Assembly (NCBI GenBank): GCA_023443515.1
Contig: JAEZUC010000158.1
Span: 1 to 64,000, forward strand
DNA from: Bacillota bacterium
Lineage (GTDB): Bacteria > Bacillota > Clostridia > Acetivibrionales > DSM-1351
DNA length: 64,000 bases
Reading direction: 5' to 3'
Below the pieces are notes generated by a model. The model had not been told where the DNA came from, made no database searches, and saw nothing but the letters and a program-made list of their open reading frames with translations. Every line of letters starts with the position of its first letter. The first letter of the stretch is position 1. Position numbers and translations under genes: made by a program. Below are positions 53,925-61,788 of the stretch, in pieces.

Positions 53925-54746
53925 TTAAATATCCATAATTCCGTGTTCCATCAATAGTTCCTCAAGTCTTTCCTGTTTTAACGGCTTGGGAATTACAAAC
54001 ATTTTGTTCTCGTCTATCTTTTTGGCAAGAGACCTGTATTCATCTGCCTGATTACATTCCGCATCAAAATCAATTACAGTCTTTTTATGGATTTCAGCCC
54101 TTTGAACCATGTTGTCCCTTGGAACAAAATGTATCATTTGAGAGCCTAGCTCCTTTGCGAAAGCTTCAACCAAGTCGGCCTCTCCGTCAACCTTACGGCT
54201 GTTGCATATGATTCCGCCAAGTCTTACACCGCCTGTCTTGGCATACTTCTGAATTCCTTTTGATATATTGTTTGCAGCATATAGTGCCATCATTTCACCG
54301 CTGGCAACTATATAAATCTCCTGAGCCTTTCCCTCACGTATAGGCATTGCAAACCCTCCGCAAACAACATCTCCAAGAACATCATAGAAAACATAATCAA
54401 GATCGTCTTCGTATGCACCAAGTCTTTCCAGCAAGCCTATTGAAGTAATTATCCCACGTCCTGCACATCCGACTCCCGGCTCCGGCCCGCCGGATTCAAC
54501 ACAATTGATTTCGGAAAATCCTTTCTTCATAACCAGATCAAGATCAATATCCTCGCCCTCTTCCCGGAGGGTATCCAGAACTGTCTGTTGTGCGAGGCCT
54601 CCTAATATCAGTCTGGTTGAATCAGCTTTGGGGTCGCAGCCTACAATCATAATCTTTTTACCCATTTCTCCCAAGCCCGCGGTCAGGTTTTGTGTTGTTG
54701 TGGACTTTCCAATACCGCCTTTTCCGTAAATAGCTACCTGTCTCAT
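53925..54746 (-). CDS. nifH: Nitrogenase iron protein
   Basis: 273 residues from the ATG at 54746 (GGGAGG 7 nt upstream; longer frames lack a site). The ATP-dependent reductase of nitrogenase: P-loop GKGGIGKSTTTQN (about 8-20), switch II, and the two Cys that bridge the 4Fe-4S cluster between subunits, in GCAGRGIITSI (about 94) and DVLGDVVCGGFAMP (about 128). The ADP-ribosylation-type Arg is in AGRGI. It is the first gene of the operon, behind a leader with two terminators. It also donates electrons in cofactor maturation with NifEN. Confidence 0.97.
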   Translation of the reverse strand: MRQVAIYGKGGIGKSTTTQNLTAGLGEMGKKIMIVGCDPKADSTRLILGGLAQQTVLDTLREEGEDIDLDLVMKKGFSEINCVESGGPEPGVGCAGRGIITSIGLLERLGAYEDDLDYVFYDVLGDVVCGGFAMPIREGKAQEIYIVASGEMMALYAANNISKGIQKYAKTGGVRLGGIICNSRKVDGEADLVEAFAKELGSQMIHFVPRDNMVQRAEIHKKTVIDFDAECNQADEYRSLAKKIDENKMFVIPKPLKQERLEELLMEHGIMDI

Positions 54747-54801
54747 ATAAATACCTCCCATTTTCCTGTACCGTTGTACATTAATTTTCAAACTATTAAA
54801 T

Positions 54802-54845
54802 AAAAAGGTCTCAAAACAGAGCTTCCACTCTACGTTTTAAGACCT
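54802..54845 (-). terminator. nifH leader terminator 2 (proximal)
   Basis: Minus strand AGGTCTTAAAAC..AGAG pairs with CTCT..GTTTTGAGACCT, followed by TTTTTATTT. It lies 56 nt upstream of the nifH start, inside the leader. No other gene upstream on this strand needs terminating, so conditional read-through is likely. Confidence 0.8.
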
Positions 54846-54876
54846 CATCGTCTGACTTTTTGGATGTAGTTCTACT

Positions 54877-54919
54877 AAAAAAGTCCCATTATCCACTTCA
54901 TAGTGAATTAATGAGACTT
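54877..54919 (-). terminator. nifH leader terminator 1 (distal)
   Basis: Minus strand AAGTCTCATTA pairs with TAATGGGACTT (11 bp, one G-U) capped by CACT/AGTG, followed by TTTTTT. It precedes terminator 2 by about 30 nt, making a tandem arrangement between promoter and nifH. Confidence 0.8.
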
Positions 54920-54971
54920 CGTCGTCGCGTTTATTTATTTGTTTAGCTTACTATGAGTATAAGGCTTTATA

Positions 54972-55000
54972 GTTTTATTCACAATACACGAATTCGTCAA
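54972..55000 (-). promoter_or_regulatory. Candidate nif operon promoter with palindrome in the -35
   Basis: Minus strand -35 TTGACG (54995-55000), 17-nt spacer, weak -10 TAAAAC (54972-54977). A perfect palindrome ACGAATTCGT (54989-54998) overlaps the -35 and could be an operator. There is no -24/-12 sigma-54 signature that I can see. Confidence 0.45.
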
Positions 55001-55071
55001 TAATATCTGTTAATTTCAAGATGGTTTTTGTATAATTTTAACAAATGCGTATATTTTATTTATGGAATCGG

Positions 55072-55100
55072 TTGATTATTTCTTTTGCGCAACATATAAT
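55072..55100 (+). promoter_or_regulatory. Promoter of the anfO-like gene
   Basis: TTGATT (55072-55077), 17-nt spacer, perfect TATAAT (55095-55100). Transcription would start near 55107, just before a terminator-like hairpin. Confidence 0.75.
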
Positions 55101-55111
55101 AATATTAATGC

Positions 55112-55155
55112 AATGGGGCGTATCAAGTTAAAAGCTTGATCGCCCCATTTTTGTA
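55112..55155 (+). terminator. Leader terminator/attenuator ahead of the anfO-like gene
   Basis: AATGGGGCG-T-ATCAAG pairs with CTTGATCGCCCCATT (one bulged T) and is followed by TTTGTATTTT. It lies directly after the predicted start site and 28 nt before the gene. The opposite strand has no T-run, so it acts, if at all, on the plus-strand transcript. Confidence 0.75.
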
Positions 55156-55182
55156 TTTTCAAATAAATTAGGAGGTATATCT

Positions 55183-55812
55183 ATGTCAAAAAAAATTGCA
55201 GTGATAATTAATGAAGAAGAAGAGCTTGCATCTTTTGAAAAAGGATCATGCATAAATATATACAATAAGAATAGTACCCAATGGCAACTGTTTAAGGAAG
55301 TCCGCTACTATATTAATAATAACATGTCCCTTTCTGACCTTAGAGAAAATATTAAAGGTCTTATTATGGAACTGGAGGACTGCAAGATAATAGTCGGCAA
55401 AGTAATGTCCGGTCTTGCTTACAACATATTTGACCGAATGGGGTTTGCAATATTTGAAGCAAAGGACATAACCAGCTGTATTCTGGATGATATCTATAAT
55501 GAAGTCAGCAGCTTAAAAGCTGAAGTTGCTGTTTCAAAACAAGTTGCACTGGCACCTGTTCAAACAGAAGAAAACGGAGTTTTTTACATAAACCTTATGG
55601 AGCTTCAAGCCAAACATCCTGAAATTTCTTCAAAGAAAGCACTCAGGCCATTTCTGGAATCTACGCCTTTTTTCAGACTTGAGGTTTTATGTTCCCATGT
55701 CCCCCCTTGGTTTGACAATATACTGCCGACATTGAACCTAAGCTATTCAATAGAAGAAAAAGGAGACAACAAGTACAAGGTTTCGATATTAAATAATGTA
55801 TGTTCACATTAA
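55183..55812 (+). CDS. AnfO-like nitrogenase accessory protein
   Basis: 209 residues with GGAGG before the ATG. The N-terminal 110 residues match AnfO proteins: KIAVIINEEEELASFEKGSCI, an EVRYYINNNMSLSDLRENIKGLIMEL helix region (in two parts), and the diagnostic GLAYNIFDRMGFAIFEA. This part resembles the NifX/NifB-C fold that handles cofactor. The C-terminal 90 residues are variable (NLMELQAKHPEISSKKALRP). AnfO is usually encoded at the end of Fe-only nitrogenase operons (anfHDGK-O); here it is divergent from a Mo nitrogenase operon with no anfG visible. Its biochemical role is not established. Confidence 0.75.
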   Translation: MSKKIAVIINEEEELASFEKGSCINIYNKNSTQWQLFKEVRYYINNNMSLSDLRENIKGLIMELEDCKIIVGKVMSGLAYNIFDRMGFAIFEAKDITSCILDDIYNEVSSLKAEVAVSKQVALAPVQTEENGVFYINLMELQAKHPEISSKKALRPFLESTPFFRLEVLCSHVPPWFDNILPTLNLSYSIEEKGDNKYKVSILNNVCSH

Positions 55813-55842
55813 ATGTTCTATTATAAAAAGGAGGTTGCCAAT

Positions 55843-56811
55843 ATGCTAGAAAATATTCGTGAAAATCTCTTGGGTATTGTAAGTGCTTTTTGTTTTGAAA
55901 GCGGAAGAATTAAAGAATGTATACTCTGTGAAAAAAATGTCATTGAAACTGAATACGGCAATTTGATTCCTAAATATGGCGAAGATGAAGTACGTAAAAA
56001 ATACTGTCCTTCAATTTCGTTTTATGAAAGTGGTAAAGTAAAGAGTATCTCTTTAGAATCTTCAACATTAATTAAGACTTCGTTGGGTACTTTTCCTGCA
56101 GAACTGGTTACTTTTTATGAAAGTGGCAGTCTGAAACGGCTTTTTCCGCTAAACGGTAAGCTAAGCGGGTACTGGAGTCAAGATGACGAAGAAAAACTGT
56201 GTGAGGAATTCCAATTTAATTTTCCTTTTGGTAGCTTTAAGACTAAAATAATTGGCCTTTGTTTCTATGAAAGCGGAAACCTTAAATCAATGACCCTGTG
56301 GCCCGGTGAAACTGTATTCCTCAGAACTTCTCACGGCCTTCTTCCTGTGAGAATAGGATTTTCTTTATACGAAAACGGAAAGCTGAAATCAGTGGAGCCT
56401 GCCTATGAAATTACGTTACCTACTCTAATCGGGGAATTGACAGCTTATAACGAAAATGCTCTTGGTATAAATGGTGACTCCAATTCCTTGGTTTTTACAG
56501 AAAGTGGTAATATTAAATCTCTTTGCACAAGCAGCAGCAAAGTGGCTATCTTTGAAAAAGACGGCTCCTTTGAAACAATGAAAGCTATCATTAAGCCTGA
56601 TCCTTTTGAAGAAGGCATATTTTCTCTGATACCTTTGGAAATTTCCTTCGAAGGTCATTATGTAAAATTAAATTGTGATAAAAAACTTATATATGACATC
56701 AACACAACAAGATTTACTGTAATAAATGATACTGTAATAAATTCCGGCCCCGGCCTTTCATGTACAGACTGTTCAAGCTGCAGTCTGTGTAAAAAAAGTA
56801 ATTATATGTGA
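55843..56811 (+). CDS. Unrecognised FxESGxxKS-repeat protein with cysteine-rich tail
   Basis: 322 residues from the ATG at 55843 (AAAGGAGG, 8-nt spacing). Seven copies of a repeat centred on F-Y-E-S-G-x-L-K-S occur at about residues 16, 61, 86, 131, 165, 211 and 235 (for example SISFYESGKVKSISL and GLCFYESGNLKSMTLW). The pattern recalls YwqK/MORN-like beta-hairpin repeats. The C-terminus has four evenly spaced cysteines, CTDCSSCSLC, which could bind a 4Fe-4S cluster or other metal. There is no signal peptide or membrane helix. It follows the anfO-like gene by 30 nt, suggesting a shared nitrogenase-related role. Function unknown. Confidence 0.7.
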   Translation: MLENIRENLLGIVSAFCFESGRIKECILCEKNVIETEYGNLIPKYGEDEVRKKYCPSISFYESGKVKSISLESSTLIKTSLGTFPAELVTFYESGSLKRLFPLNGKLSGYWSQDDEEKLCEEFQFNFPFGSFKTKIIGLCFYESGNLKSMTLWPGETVFLRTSHGLLPVRIGFSLYENGKLKSVEPAYEITLPTLIGELTAYNENALGINGDSNSLVFTESGNIKSLCTSSSKVAIFEKDGSFETMKAIIKPDPFEEGIFSLIPLEISFEGHYVKLNCDKKLIYDINTTRFTVINDTVINSGPGLSCTDCSSCSLCKKSNYM

Positions 56812-56822
56812 TTTAAAATGTT

Positions 56823-56868
56823 AAAAATGCAGCGAGTTTATCCCAAAGGATAGCCACTGCATTTTTAT
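56823..56868. terminator. Bidirectional terminator between the repeat protein and deoC
   Basis: AAAAATGCAG pairs with CTGCATTTTT around a 24-nt loop containing a smaller TATCC/GGATA hairpin. Serves two convergent genes. Confidence 0.85.
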
Positions 56869-56893
56869 TAAATTTAGTTTTGTGGTATTTAGT

Positions 56894-57595
56894 TTATTTT
56901 GCTTCCTGCAATGTTCCTTCCTCTTCCCTGCGCTTTGCCTCATCCATGATAACCTTGGTTGCTGTAGCACCGAATCTTACCGTGCCTTTACTTCTGACAG
57001 AAAGAGCATCGTTTAGTGTTCTCACTCCTCCTGCAGCTTTTACCCTGACCTTCTCACTACATGTTCTGCGCATAAGTTCAAGATCTTCCAGCGTAGCCCC
57101 GCCGGTACCAAAACCCGTGGAGGTTTTAACAAAATCAGCTCCAGCGTCTTCACAAATCTTGCATGCAATTTCTTTTAGTTCATCACTTAAATAGCAGTTT
57201 TCCAGAATCACCTTTACAATCACACCCCTCTGGTGTGCTGCATCAACCACTGCTTTTATATCTTTTTCCACATAGTCAAACTGTTTTGAAAGCAGTCTGC
57301 CAATGTTAAGTACCATATCAAGTTCCACAGCCCCATCATTGATAGCTTCTATAGCTTCCTGCACTTTTACGGATGTCTTGCTTGAACCATGAGGAAAGCC
57401 TATTACGGTGGTTACCAGAACATCGCTTCCTTCAAGCTCTTCTTTTGCTATTTCTACATCACATGGCTTTACGCAAACCGAGGCGGTAGAATATTCCTTT
57501 GCTAGTCTGCACCCTTGTCTAACATCGGATTCAGTCAGTTCCGGCCTAAGTAAAGAATGGTCAATCATTTTTGCAATTTCCTTTGCAGTAATCAT
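56894..57595 (-). CDS. deoC: Deoxyribose-phosphate aldolase
   Basis: 233 residues. It cleaves 2-deoxyribose-5-phosphate to acetaldehyde and glyceraldehyde-3-phosphate in deoxynucleoside salvage. The Schiff-base Lys lies in DFVKTSTGFGTGGAT (about 158-172), with the second Lys in RVKAAGGVRTLNDA and the N-terminal DHSLLRPELTESDV motif. Single gene, convergent with the nif-linked repeat protein and divergent from the AvrD-like gene. Typical length. Confidence 0.94.
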   Translation of the reverse strand: MITAKEIAKMIDHSLLRPELTESDVRQGCRLAKEYSTASVCVKPCDVEIAKEELEGSDVLVTTVIGFPHGSSKTSVKVQEAIEAINDGAVELDMVLNIGRLLSKQFDYVEKDIKAVVDAAHQRGVIVKVILENCYLSDELKEIACKICEDAGADFVKTSTGFGTGGATLEDLELMRRTCSEKVRVKAAGGVRTLNDALSVRSKGTVRFGATATKVIMDEAKRREEEGTLQEAK

Positions 57596-57825
57596 TTAGT
57601 ATCCTCCTGATTTATAAAAGTTTTGTTACTGGTACATTTTTATATATATGTTAATATTCGTTAGTACTAGCTAAAATCCTGCGTAATTTCAAAAACACAG
57701 GGTTATAAAAAAGTTATAACTACCTAAAAAAACTGTACCTATTATAATGAAATTATGCTTTTTTAATTACTTTTAACTAACACGATTTTTTTCTACAAAC
57801 ATTATATTGTAAGGAGATGATAAAC

Positions 57826-58827
57826 ATGATAACCAATGAAGTATACGAAACAATTGATGAGATTTTAGGAGACAAGGACAAAAGGTTTTTCAGCAGCGGC
57901 TTTAAAAATGTCAGACACCTTTTCAATGACATCTCAATTAGTCCTTGCCGAAATGAATTAACCGCTAAATGTTCAGCCATATATCCTGAAAACTGGTCGT
58001 TAAAAGAAGATGGGACAGTATTAAAACCACATGTAAGCACACTTGATATCTTGGTATTTGTATTCTGTTTGAATACACTCTTTGTGAGTCATATTTATCA
58101 ACTAAACAATAACCAAATTAGTGATATATGGATAAAAAAGGTTACAATAAAAGCAGGCAGCGAGCCTGAATATAAACTTGAAGATATTTATATTTACACC
58201 GGATTTCTAGGCACCTCGGAAACTGGTAATGACCGCTACAGCTCGGCGTTTTCAAACGAAATTGCAGGGTTTAATGTTGTCATTGAATTGGAACATGACA
58301 TTAACAATATGACTACTGAAGATATCTTCCATAGCAGCATGAAAGATGCAGGTAGTTCTATCGCAGGTTATTGCAGCCAATTGGTAGAGAAGAATAAAAT
58401 ATATGATTTATCGAATATTTGCATTGATAAAAACAGCCAATCACTATCTTCCGATGTAAATATAAGAAAAACGGAAACAATTTCAGACAACAATATTTAT
58501 TCCATCATAGACCTGTTTGCCTGTGCATCTCAACAGATGCAGGCACTGATATACCGGGTTGACAGCATACAACGTAAATGTTCCAACAACCTGTGGATGA
58601 GAAAAGTTGAAATTGAATATAAAAAACCTGTAAGCACCCTTAAAAGCTTCAGGCAATCGGTTTATATCAGCAAGTCGAAAATTCTTCGTATGAAAGAAAG
58701 TACCTGGCGAATAGCGGACTTTAAATGTATTGTTGATTCCCCGTCGAATCCGTTGAGTGTAAGTGTAAGCCTTGCACATGAAATTCCTGAATCAGTTGCT
58801 AATACCGGACATAAAAAAGTGTCCTGA
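57826..58827 (+). CDS. AvrD-family protein
   Basis: 333 residues. The ATG at 57826 has AAGGAG 9 nt upstream; an ATG at 57817 lies directly on that site. The start EIYET..IDEILGDKDKRFFSSGFK-like segment, AKCSAIYPENWSLKEDGT and KPHVSTLDILVFVFCLN correspond to conserved blocks of AvrD, the Pseudomonas syringae protein required to make syringolide elicitors. The repeated WIKKVTIKAG / WMRKVEIEYK halves suggest a duplicated hot-dog-like fold. A P-loop protein gene follows by 63 nt. The family call is from motif memory; the product of this homologue is unknown. Confidence 0.7.
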   Translation: MITNEVYETIDEILGDKDKRFFSSGFKNVRHLFNDISISPCRNELTAKCSAIYPENWSLKEDGTVLKPHVSTLDILVFVFCLNTLFVSHIYQLNNNQISDIWIKKVTIKAGSEPEYKLEDIYIYTGFLGTSETGNDRYSSAFSNEIAGFNVVIELEHDINNMTTEDIFHSSMKDAGSSIAGYCSQLVEKNKIYDLSNICIDKNSQSLSSDVNIRKTETISDNNIYSIIDLFACASQQMQALIYRVDSIQRKCSNNLWMRKVEIEYKKPVSTLKSFRQSVYISKSKILRMKESTWRIADFKCIVDSPSNPLSVSVSLAHEIPESVANTGHKKVS

Positions 58828-58890
58828 TTTTGCAGTAATCTAAAAGTATTATGTGTGTGATATCTTATTTACAAAGGGGATAGTCATAAA

Positions 58891-59532
58891 ATGAACAAGG
58901 ATTTGCGAATAGCCATATCCGGTACATTTGCAACGGGAAAAACAACCTTGGCTGTAGCTTTGGAACAACTTACGGCAATACCTATGGTGTCTGTAAAAAG
59001 TATGGAAGAAGTGACGTCTGTACATTTCCACGGAAAAACCATAGAACAATGCTCTCCCTATGAATACTACCAGGCATGTATGTATTGTTTCTTAGAGCAG
59101 GTTATGAGTGAAAACCGATTACAGGGAAATTTTATAGTGGATGGAACCTTAATAGAAGCTTACATTTACGGTCAGGTTAAACTTAATTCATTGAATTATA
59201 CACCATTCAGCTTTAATCTATTTGCAAACAATCTAGAAATTATTACTCATAAAAATATATATGAAAATTTTTATAAAAGCCTTGGTAATGTTTTTAAGGA
59301 ATACTGTCGGAGAAACTATCATTCTTTTATACATTTGCCTGTTGAATCTCCTGCTTCCCAAGAAAACTATCATTATTATTCTGATAAAGTCCGTAAGACT
59401 TGTGACGAAATGATAATAAGTGCCCTAGAGGAGATAGGAATAAAATACTATATCATTACCGGAAGTACGGAAGAACGGCTAAAAAAAGTAATGAATATTT
59501 ACGGTATCAAGCCTAAAGACCAATTACTTTAA
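58891..59532 (+). CDS. P-loop NTPase/kinase-like protein partnered with AvrD
   Basis: 213 residues. Walker A is SGTFATGKTTLAVAL (about 10-24); a Walker-B-like FIVDGTLIEAY (about 86) follows, with a lid-like basic segment (EYCRRNYHSF) and a C-terminal YYIITGSTEERLKKVMNIYG. The design resembles nucleotide or small-molecule kinases (AAA_28/deoxynucleoside-kinase-like). It probably forms an operon with the AvrD-like gene, so it may phosphorylate a precursor or product. It converges on and overlaps by 9 nt the response-regulator gene. Confidence 0.7.
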   Translation: MNKDLRIAISGTFATGKTTLAVALEQLTAIPMVSVKSMEEVTSVHFHGKTIEQCSPYEYYQACMYCFLEQVMSENRLQGNFIVDGTLIEAYIYGQVKLNSLNYTPFSFNLFANNLEIITHKNIYENFYKSLGNVFKEYCRRNYHSFIHLPVESPASQENYHYYSDKVRKTCDEMIISALEEIGIKYYIITGSTEERLKKVMNIYGIKPKDQLL

Positions 59533-60147
59533 AATTCCCTTGGTATTAATTTTCTTAATAGCCTCTTTACAATTGGCAACACCCATTTTTTTTAACAGCT
59601 TATTTATTTGTGCTTTTATAGTACCCGGTGATTTAAAAAGTACTTCAGATATTTTTGATTGGGAGTATCCTTTCTGTACGAGACTAAGAATTTCCCTTTC
59701 TGCATTGGACAAGGTAGCCACCTGTTCTTCCTCTTTCATTCTTGAGTAATCTTTTAATAAAATTTCCACGGGTGATACCTTATTGTGGACGGCACGGATA
59801 GCGGCAGGGATGTCCATATAATTACTTTTCAAAACATAGTTTACAGCACCTGCAGTAAAAGAGTTTCTAATAACCTCCTCGGACTCAATTGACGTCAGCA
59901 TGATTATTTTCACTTTTTTAGCCTGACTTATTTCTGCAGTGGCATATACTCCATCCATGTTGTTTTCACTTAAATTTATATCCATTAGAATGATATCCAC
60001 ATCATTGTTTTTTGCCATTTCCACAGCTTCCTTCTGAGTGGAGGCCGTAGCTACAACACTCAGGTCTTCCTCATTGTCCAGAAAAATTTTCAAAGAGCTT
60101 AACCACACGGGATCATCCTCGACAATTGCTATTGATATTTTGTTCAT
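59524..60147 (-). CDS. NarL/LuxR-type response regulator
   Basis: 207 residues. The receiver domain (about 1-120) has the acidic pair VEDD, phospho-acceptor Asp in IILMDINLSENN (about 56), Thr/Ser in MLTSIES and Lys in VLKSNY. The C-terminal LuxR helix-turn-helix (about 145-205) reads LSNAEREILSLVQKGYSQSK, then PGTIKAQINKLLKKMGV. It follows the sensor kinase gene with no gap and is its partner. Confidence 0.93.
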   Translation of the reverse strand: MNKISIAIVEDDPVWLSSLKIFLDNEEDLSVVATASTQKEAVEMAKNNDVDIILMDINLSENNMDGVYATAEISQAKKVKIIMLTSIESEEVIRNSFTAGAVNYVLKSNYMDIPAAIRAVHNKVSPVEILLKDYSRMKEEEQVATLSNAEREILSLVQKGYSQSKISEVLFKSPGTIKAQINKLLKKMGVANCKEAIKKINTKGILK

Positions 60148-61527
60148 TTATACCACCTTCTTAATCTTTTTTGATAAAAACTTCAAAATCACTGCTGTTC
60201 CTTTATTTCCATCACTTTCTACCTCTATATCTCCACCGTGCTTATGCATTACATTATAGCAATAAGATAACCCCAGACCAAAATTCATGCTGTTTTTCTT
60301 AGTAGAAAAAAACGGATCAAAAATACGGGAAAGATTACCGGGGGATATACCCGGACCGTTATCCCGAATTTCCACTGTTAATACCTTACTGCTTTTTATA
60401 ACATGAATCCCTATTTCTCCGCCGGGTTGAAGTGCTTCAACTGCATTTTTCAAAATATTATTCAAAACCTCCTGAATATGTACTGCATCACACAAAAGTA
60501 CAGTACCGAATTGACCGTATGAATAATAGCGCTTAATTGAAATATTTTTTTCCTTTATATCTACTATCATGAGGTTCAATGAACTCTCTATAATATCTGC
60601 TAAATTATGATATTCCTCCTTTATTTCTATCTCATGCATATAATCCTTAATTCTGGCCACTAACGTCATGAGGTGATCTGATGATGCAGTAATGTTCTGG
60701 GTATTTTCACCGATATACCTGTCGAAATTACCCTTATCAAAGTATGCTTGTGAGGAATTTATATTTCTGGTACATAGAGAAATCTTTAAAATCTCATTTT
60801 TTATTGCGTGGGTCAAAATCTGAGTTCCGGAGCTGATTGACTGCATAGTACTGTCCAGGCGGTTTTTTTCAAATTTTATTTTTATCCCCAAGAAACCATA
60901 TTTTGCAACCAGCAGACAGTATAAGGCTACTACCACCAAAACTACAATTATATTGAATTTCCATAGGTTTCTTATTCCAATAACAGGAAGAAAAAAGTTT
61001 ATAAGCCATCCGAATATTGTGGTAGGTATCATAAAAATACCTACAAGGAATATGTTTTTCTTTTTTTGTATGCTGGCAGTTTTAAAATACCCAACAATCA
61101 ATAGTATATTTGATAAAAGTATTCCAAATGTAGACCATAGAGTCAAATATTTGTATGAAGGCTTAATTGTAGGATACATAAAATCCTTTATAGGGAGGAA
61201 TATGTAAACTAAGACAATCGGAACAAGCAAAATCCACATCAGAATTTTGTTATACTTAGGTTCAAGTATTTTAGTTAACCGCAAGCTGAACATTAATAGG
61301 GTGTAAGGATAAAATACAAAAGAAATTGATGTAAGAATACAAATAATCAGCTTAATATAATTTTTCTCATTAGGTGCAGCAAGTACATTAATGCTGTCGG
61401 CCAAATACCGCAGCCCTACAAAAAAGGCTGCGGAACTGATCCATCTGTTACATTCACTTTTAAAATCGACAGTCAATATAATAATTGAAATTATCCATAT
61501 TAAAATCAATGAAATAATAAATGTCAT
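60148..61527 (-). CDS. Membrane sensor histidine kinase
   Basis: 459 residues. Six or seven transmembrane helices fill residues 1-225 with little extracellular sequence, as in peptide- or lipophile-sensing kinases. The dimerisation helix has the phospho-acceptor His in ILTHAIKNEILK (about 238-249). The ATPase domain shows the N box NILKNAVEAL, G1 RDNGPGI, F box DPFFSTKK and G2 NFGLGLSYC. It is translated directly ahead of the response regulator. The signal is unknown; the neighbouring AvrD cassette is an obvious but untested candidate source. Confidence 0.92.
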   Translation of the reverse strand: MTFIISLILIWIISIIILTVDFKSECNRWISSAAFFVGLRYLADSINVLAAPNEKNYIKLIICILTSISFVFYPYTLLMFSLRLTKILEPKYNKILMWILLVPIVLVYIFLPIKDFMYPTIKPSYKYLTLWSTFGILLSNILLIVGYFKTASIQKKKNIFLVGIFMIPTTIFGWLINFFLPVIGIRNLWKFNIIVVLVVVALYCLLVAKYGFLGIKIKFEKNRLDSTMQSISSGTQILTHAIKNEILKISLCTRNINSSQAYFDKGNFDRYIGENTQNITASSDHLMTLVARIKDYMHEIEIKEEYHNLADIIESSLNLMIVDIKEKNISIKRYYSYGQFGTVLLCDAVHIQEVLNNILKNAVEALQPGGEIGIHVIKSSKVLTVEIRDNGPGISPGNLSRIFDPFFSTKKNSMNFGLGLSYCYNVMHKHGGDIEVESDGNKGTAVILKFLSKKIKKVV

Positions 61528-61699
61528 TTAGATCCCCCTTTGCTTAAAGCCGCAAGGAGTATGTAGTGTGTATTTGCAGCTGTGTCCACTAAAATGTCTA
61601 TCTTGTGCTTTTTATGTCAAATTATTAAAAAAATGATACCATACACAAATTGAGAAAATTGTCATTATATGTATGGTAATATTGTATTTTTTTATAAAC

Positions 61700-61736
61700 A
61701 ACAACCCATCATAAAGTGATTTTTTGATGGGCAGAC
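61700..61736 (-). terminator. Hairpin downstream of the dehydrogenase gene
   Basis: CCCATCA (61705-61711) pairs with TGATGGG (61725-61731) and is followed on the minus strand by a T-rich stretch. The rest of 61528-61788 holds no gene I can support. Confidence 0.55.
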
Positions 61737-61788
61737 TAATTATACCATTAACCTATGTAGACTTTTTTTTATTGGATTGTATTTCTAA

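Noticed and set aside
54877..54903. Tiny leader peptide (M-K-W-I-M-G-L-F) overlapping nifH leader terminator 1
   Set aside because: No Shine-Dalgarno precedes it and the codons show no amino-acid run that could drive attenuation.
54802..54950. ANTAR-type dual hairpin in the nifH leader
   Set aside because: ANTAR targets need two hexaloops with A at position 1 and G at position 4. The hairpins here do not fit, though other antitermination remains possible.
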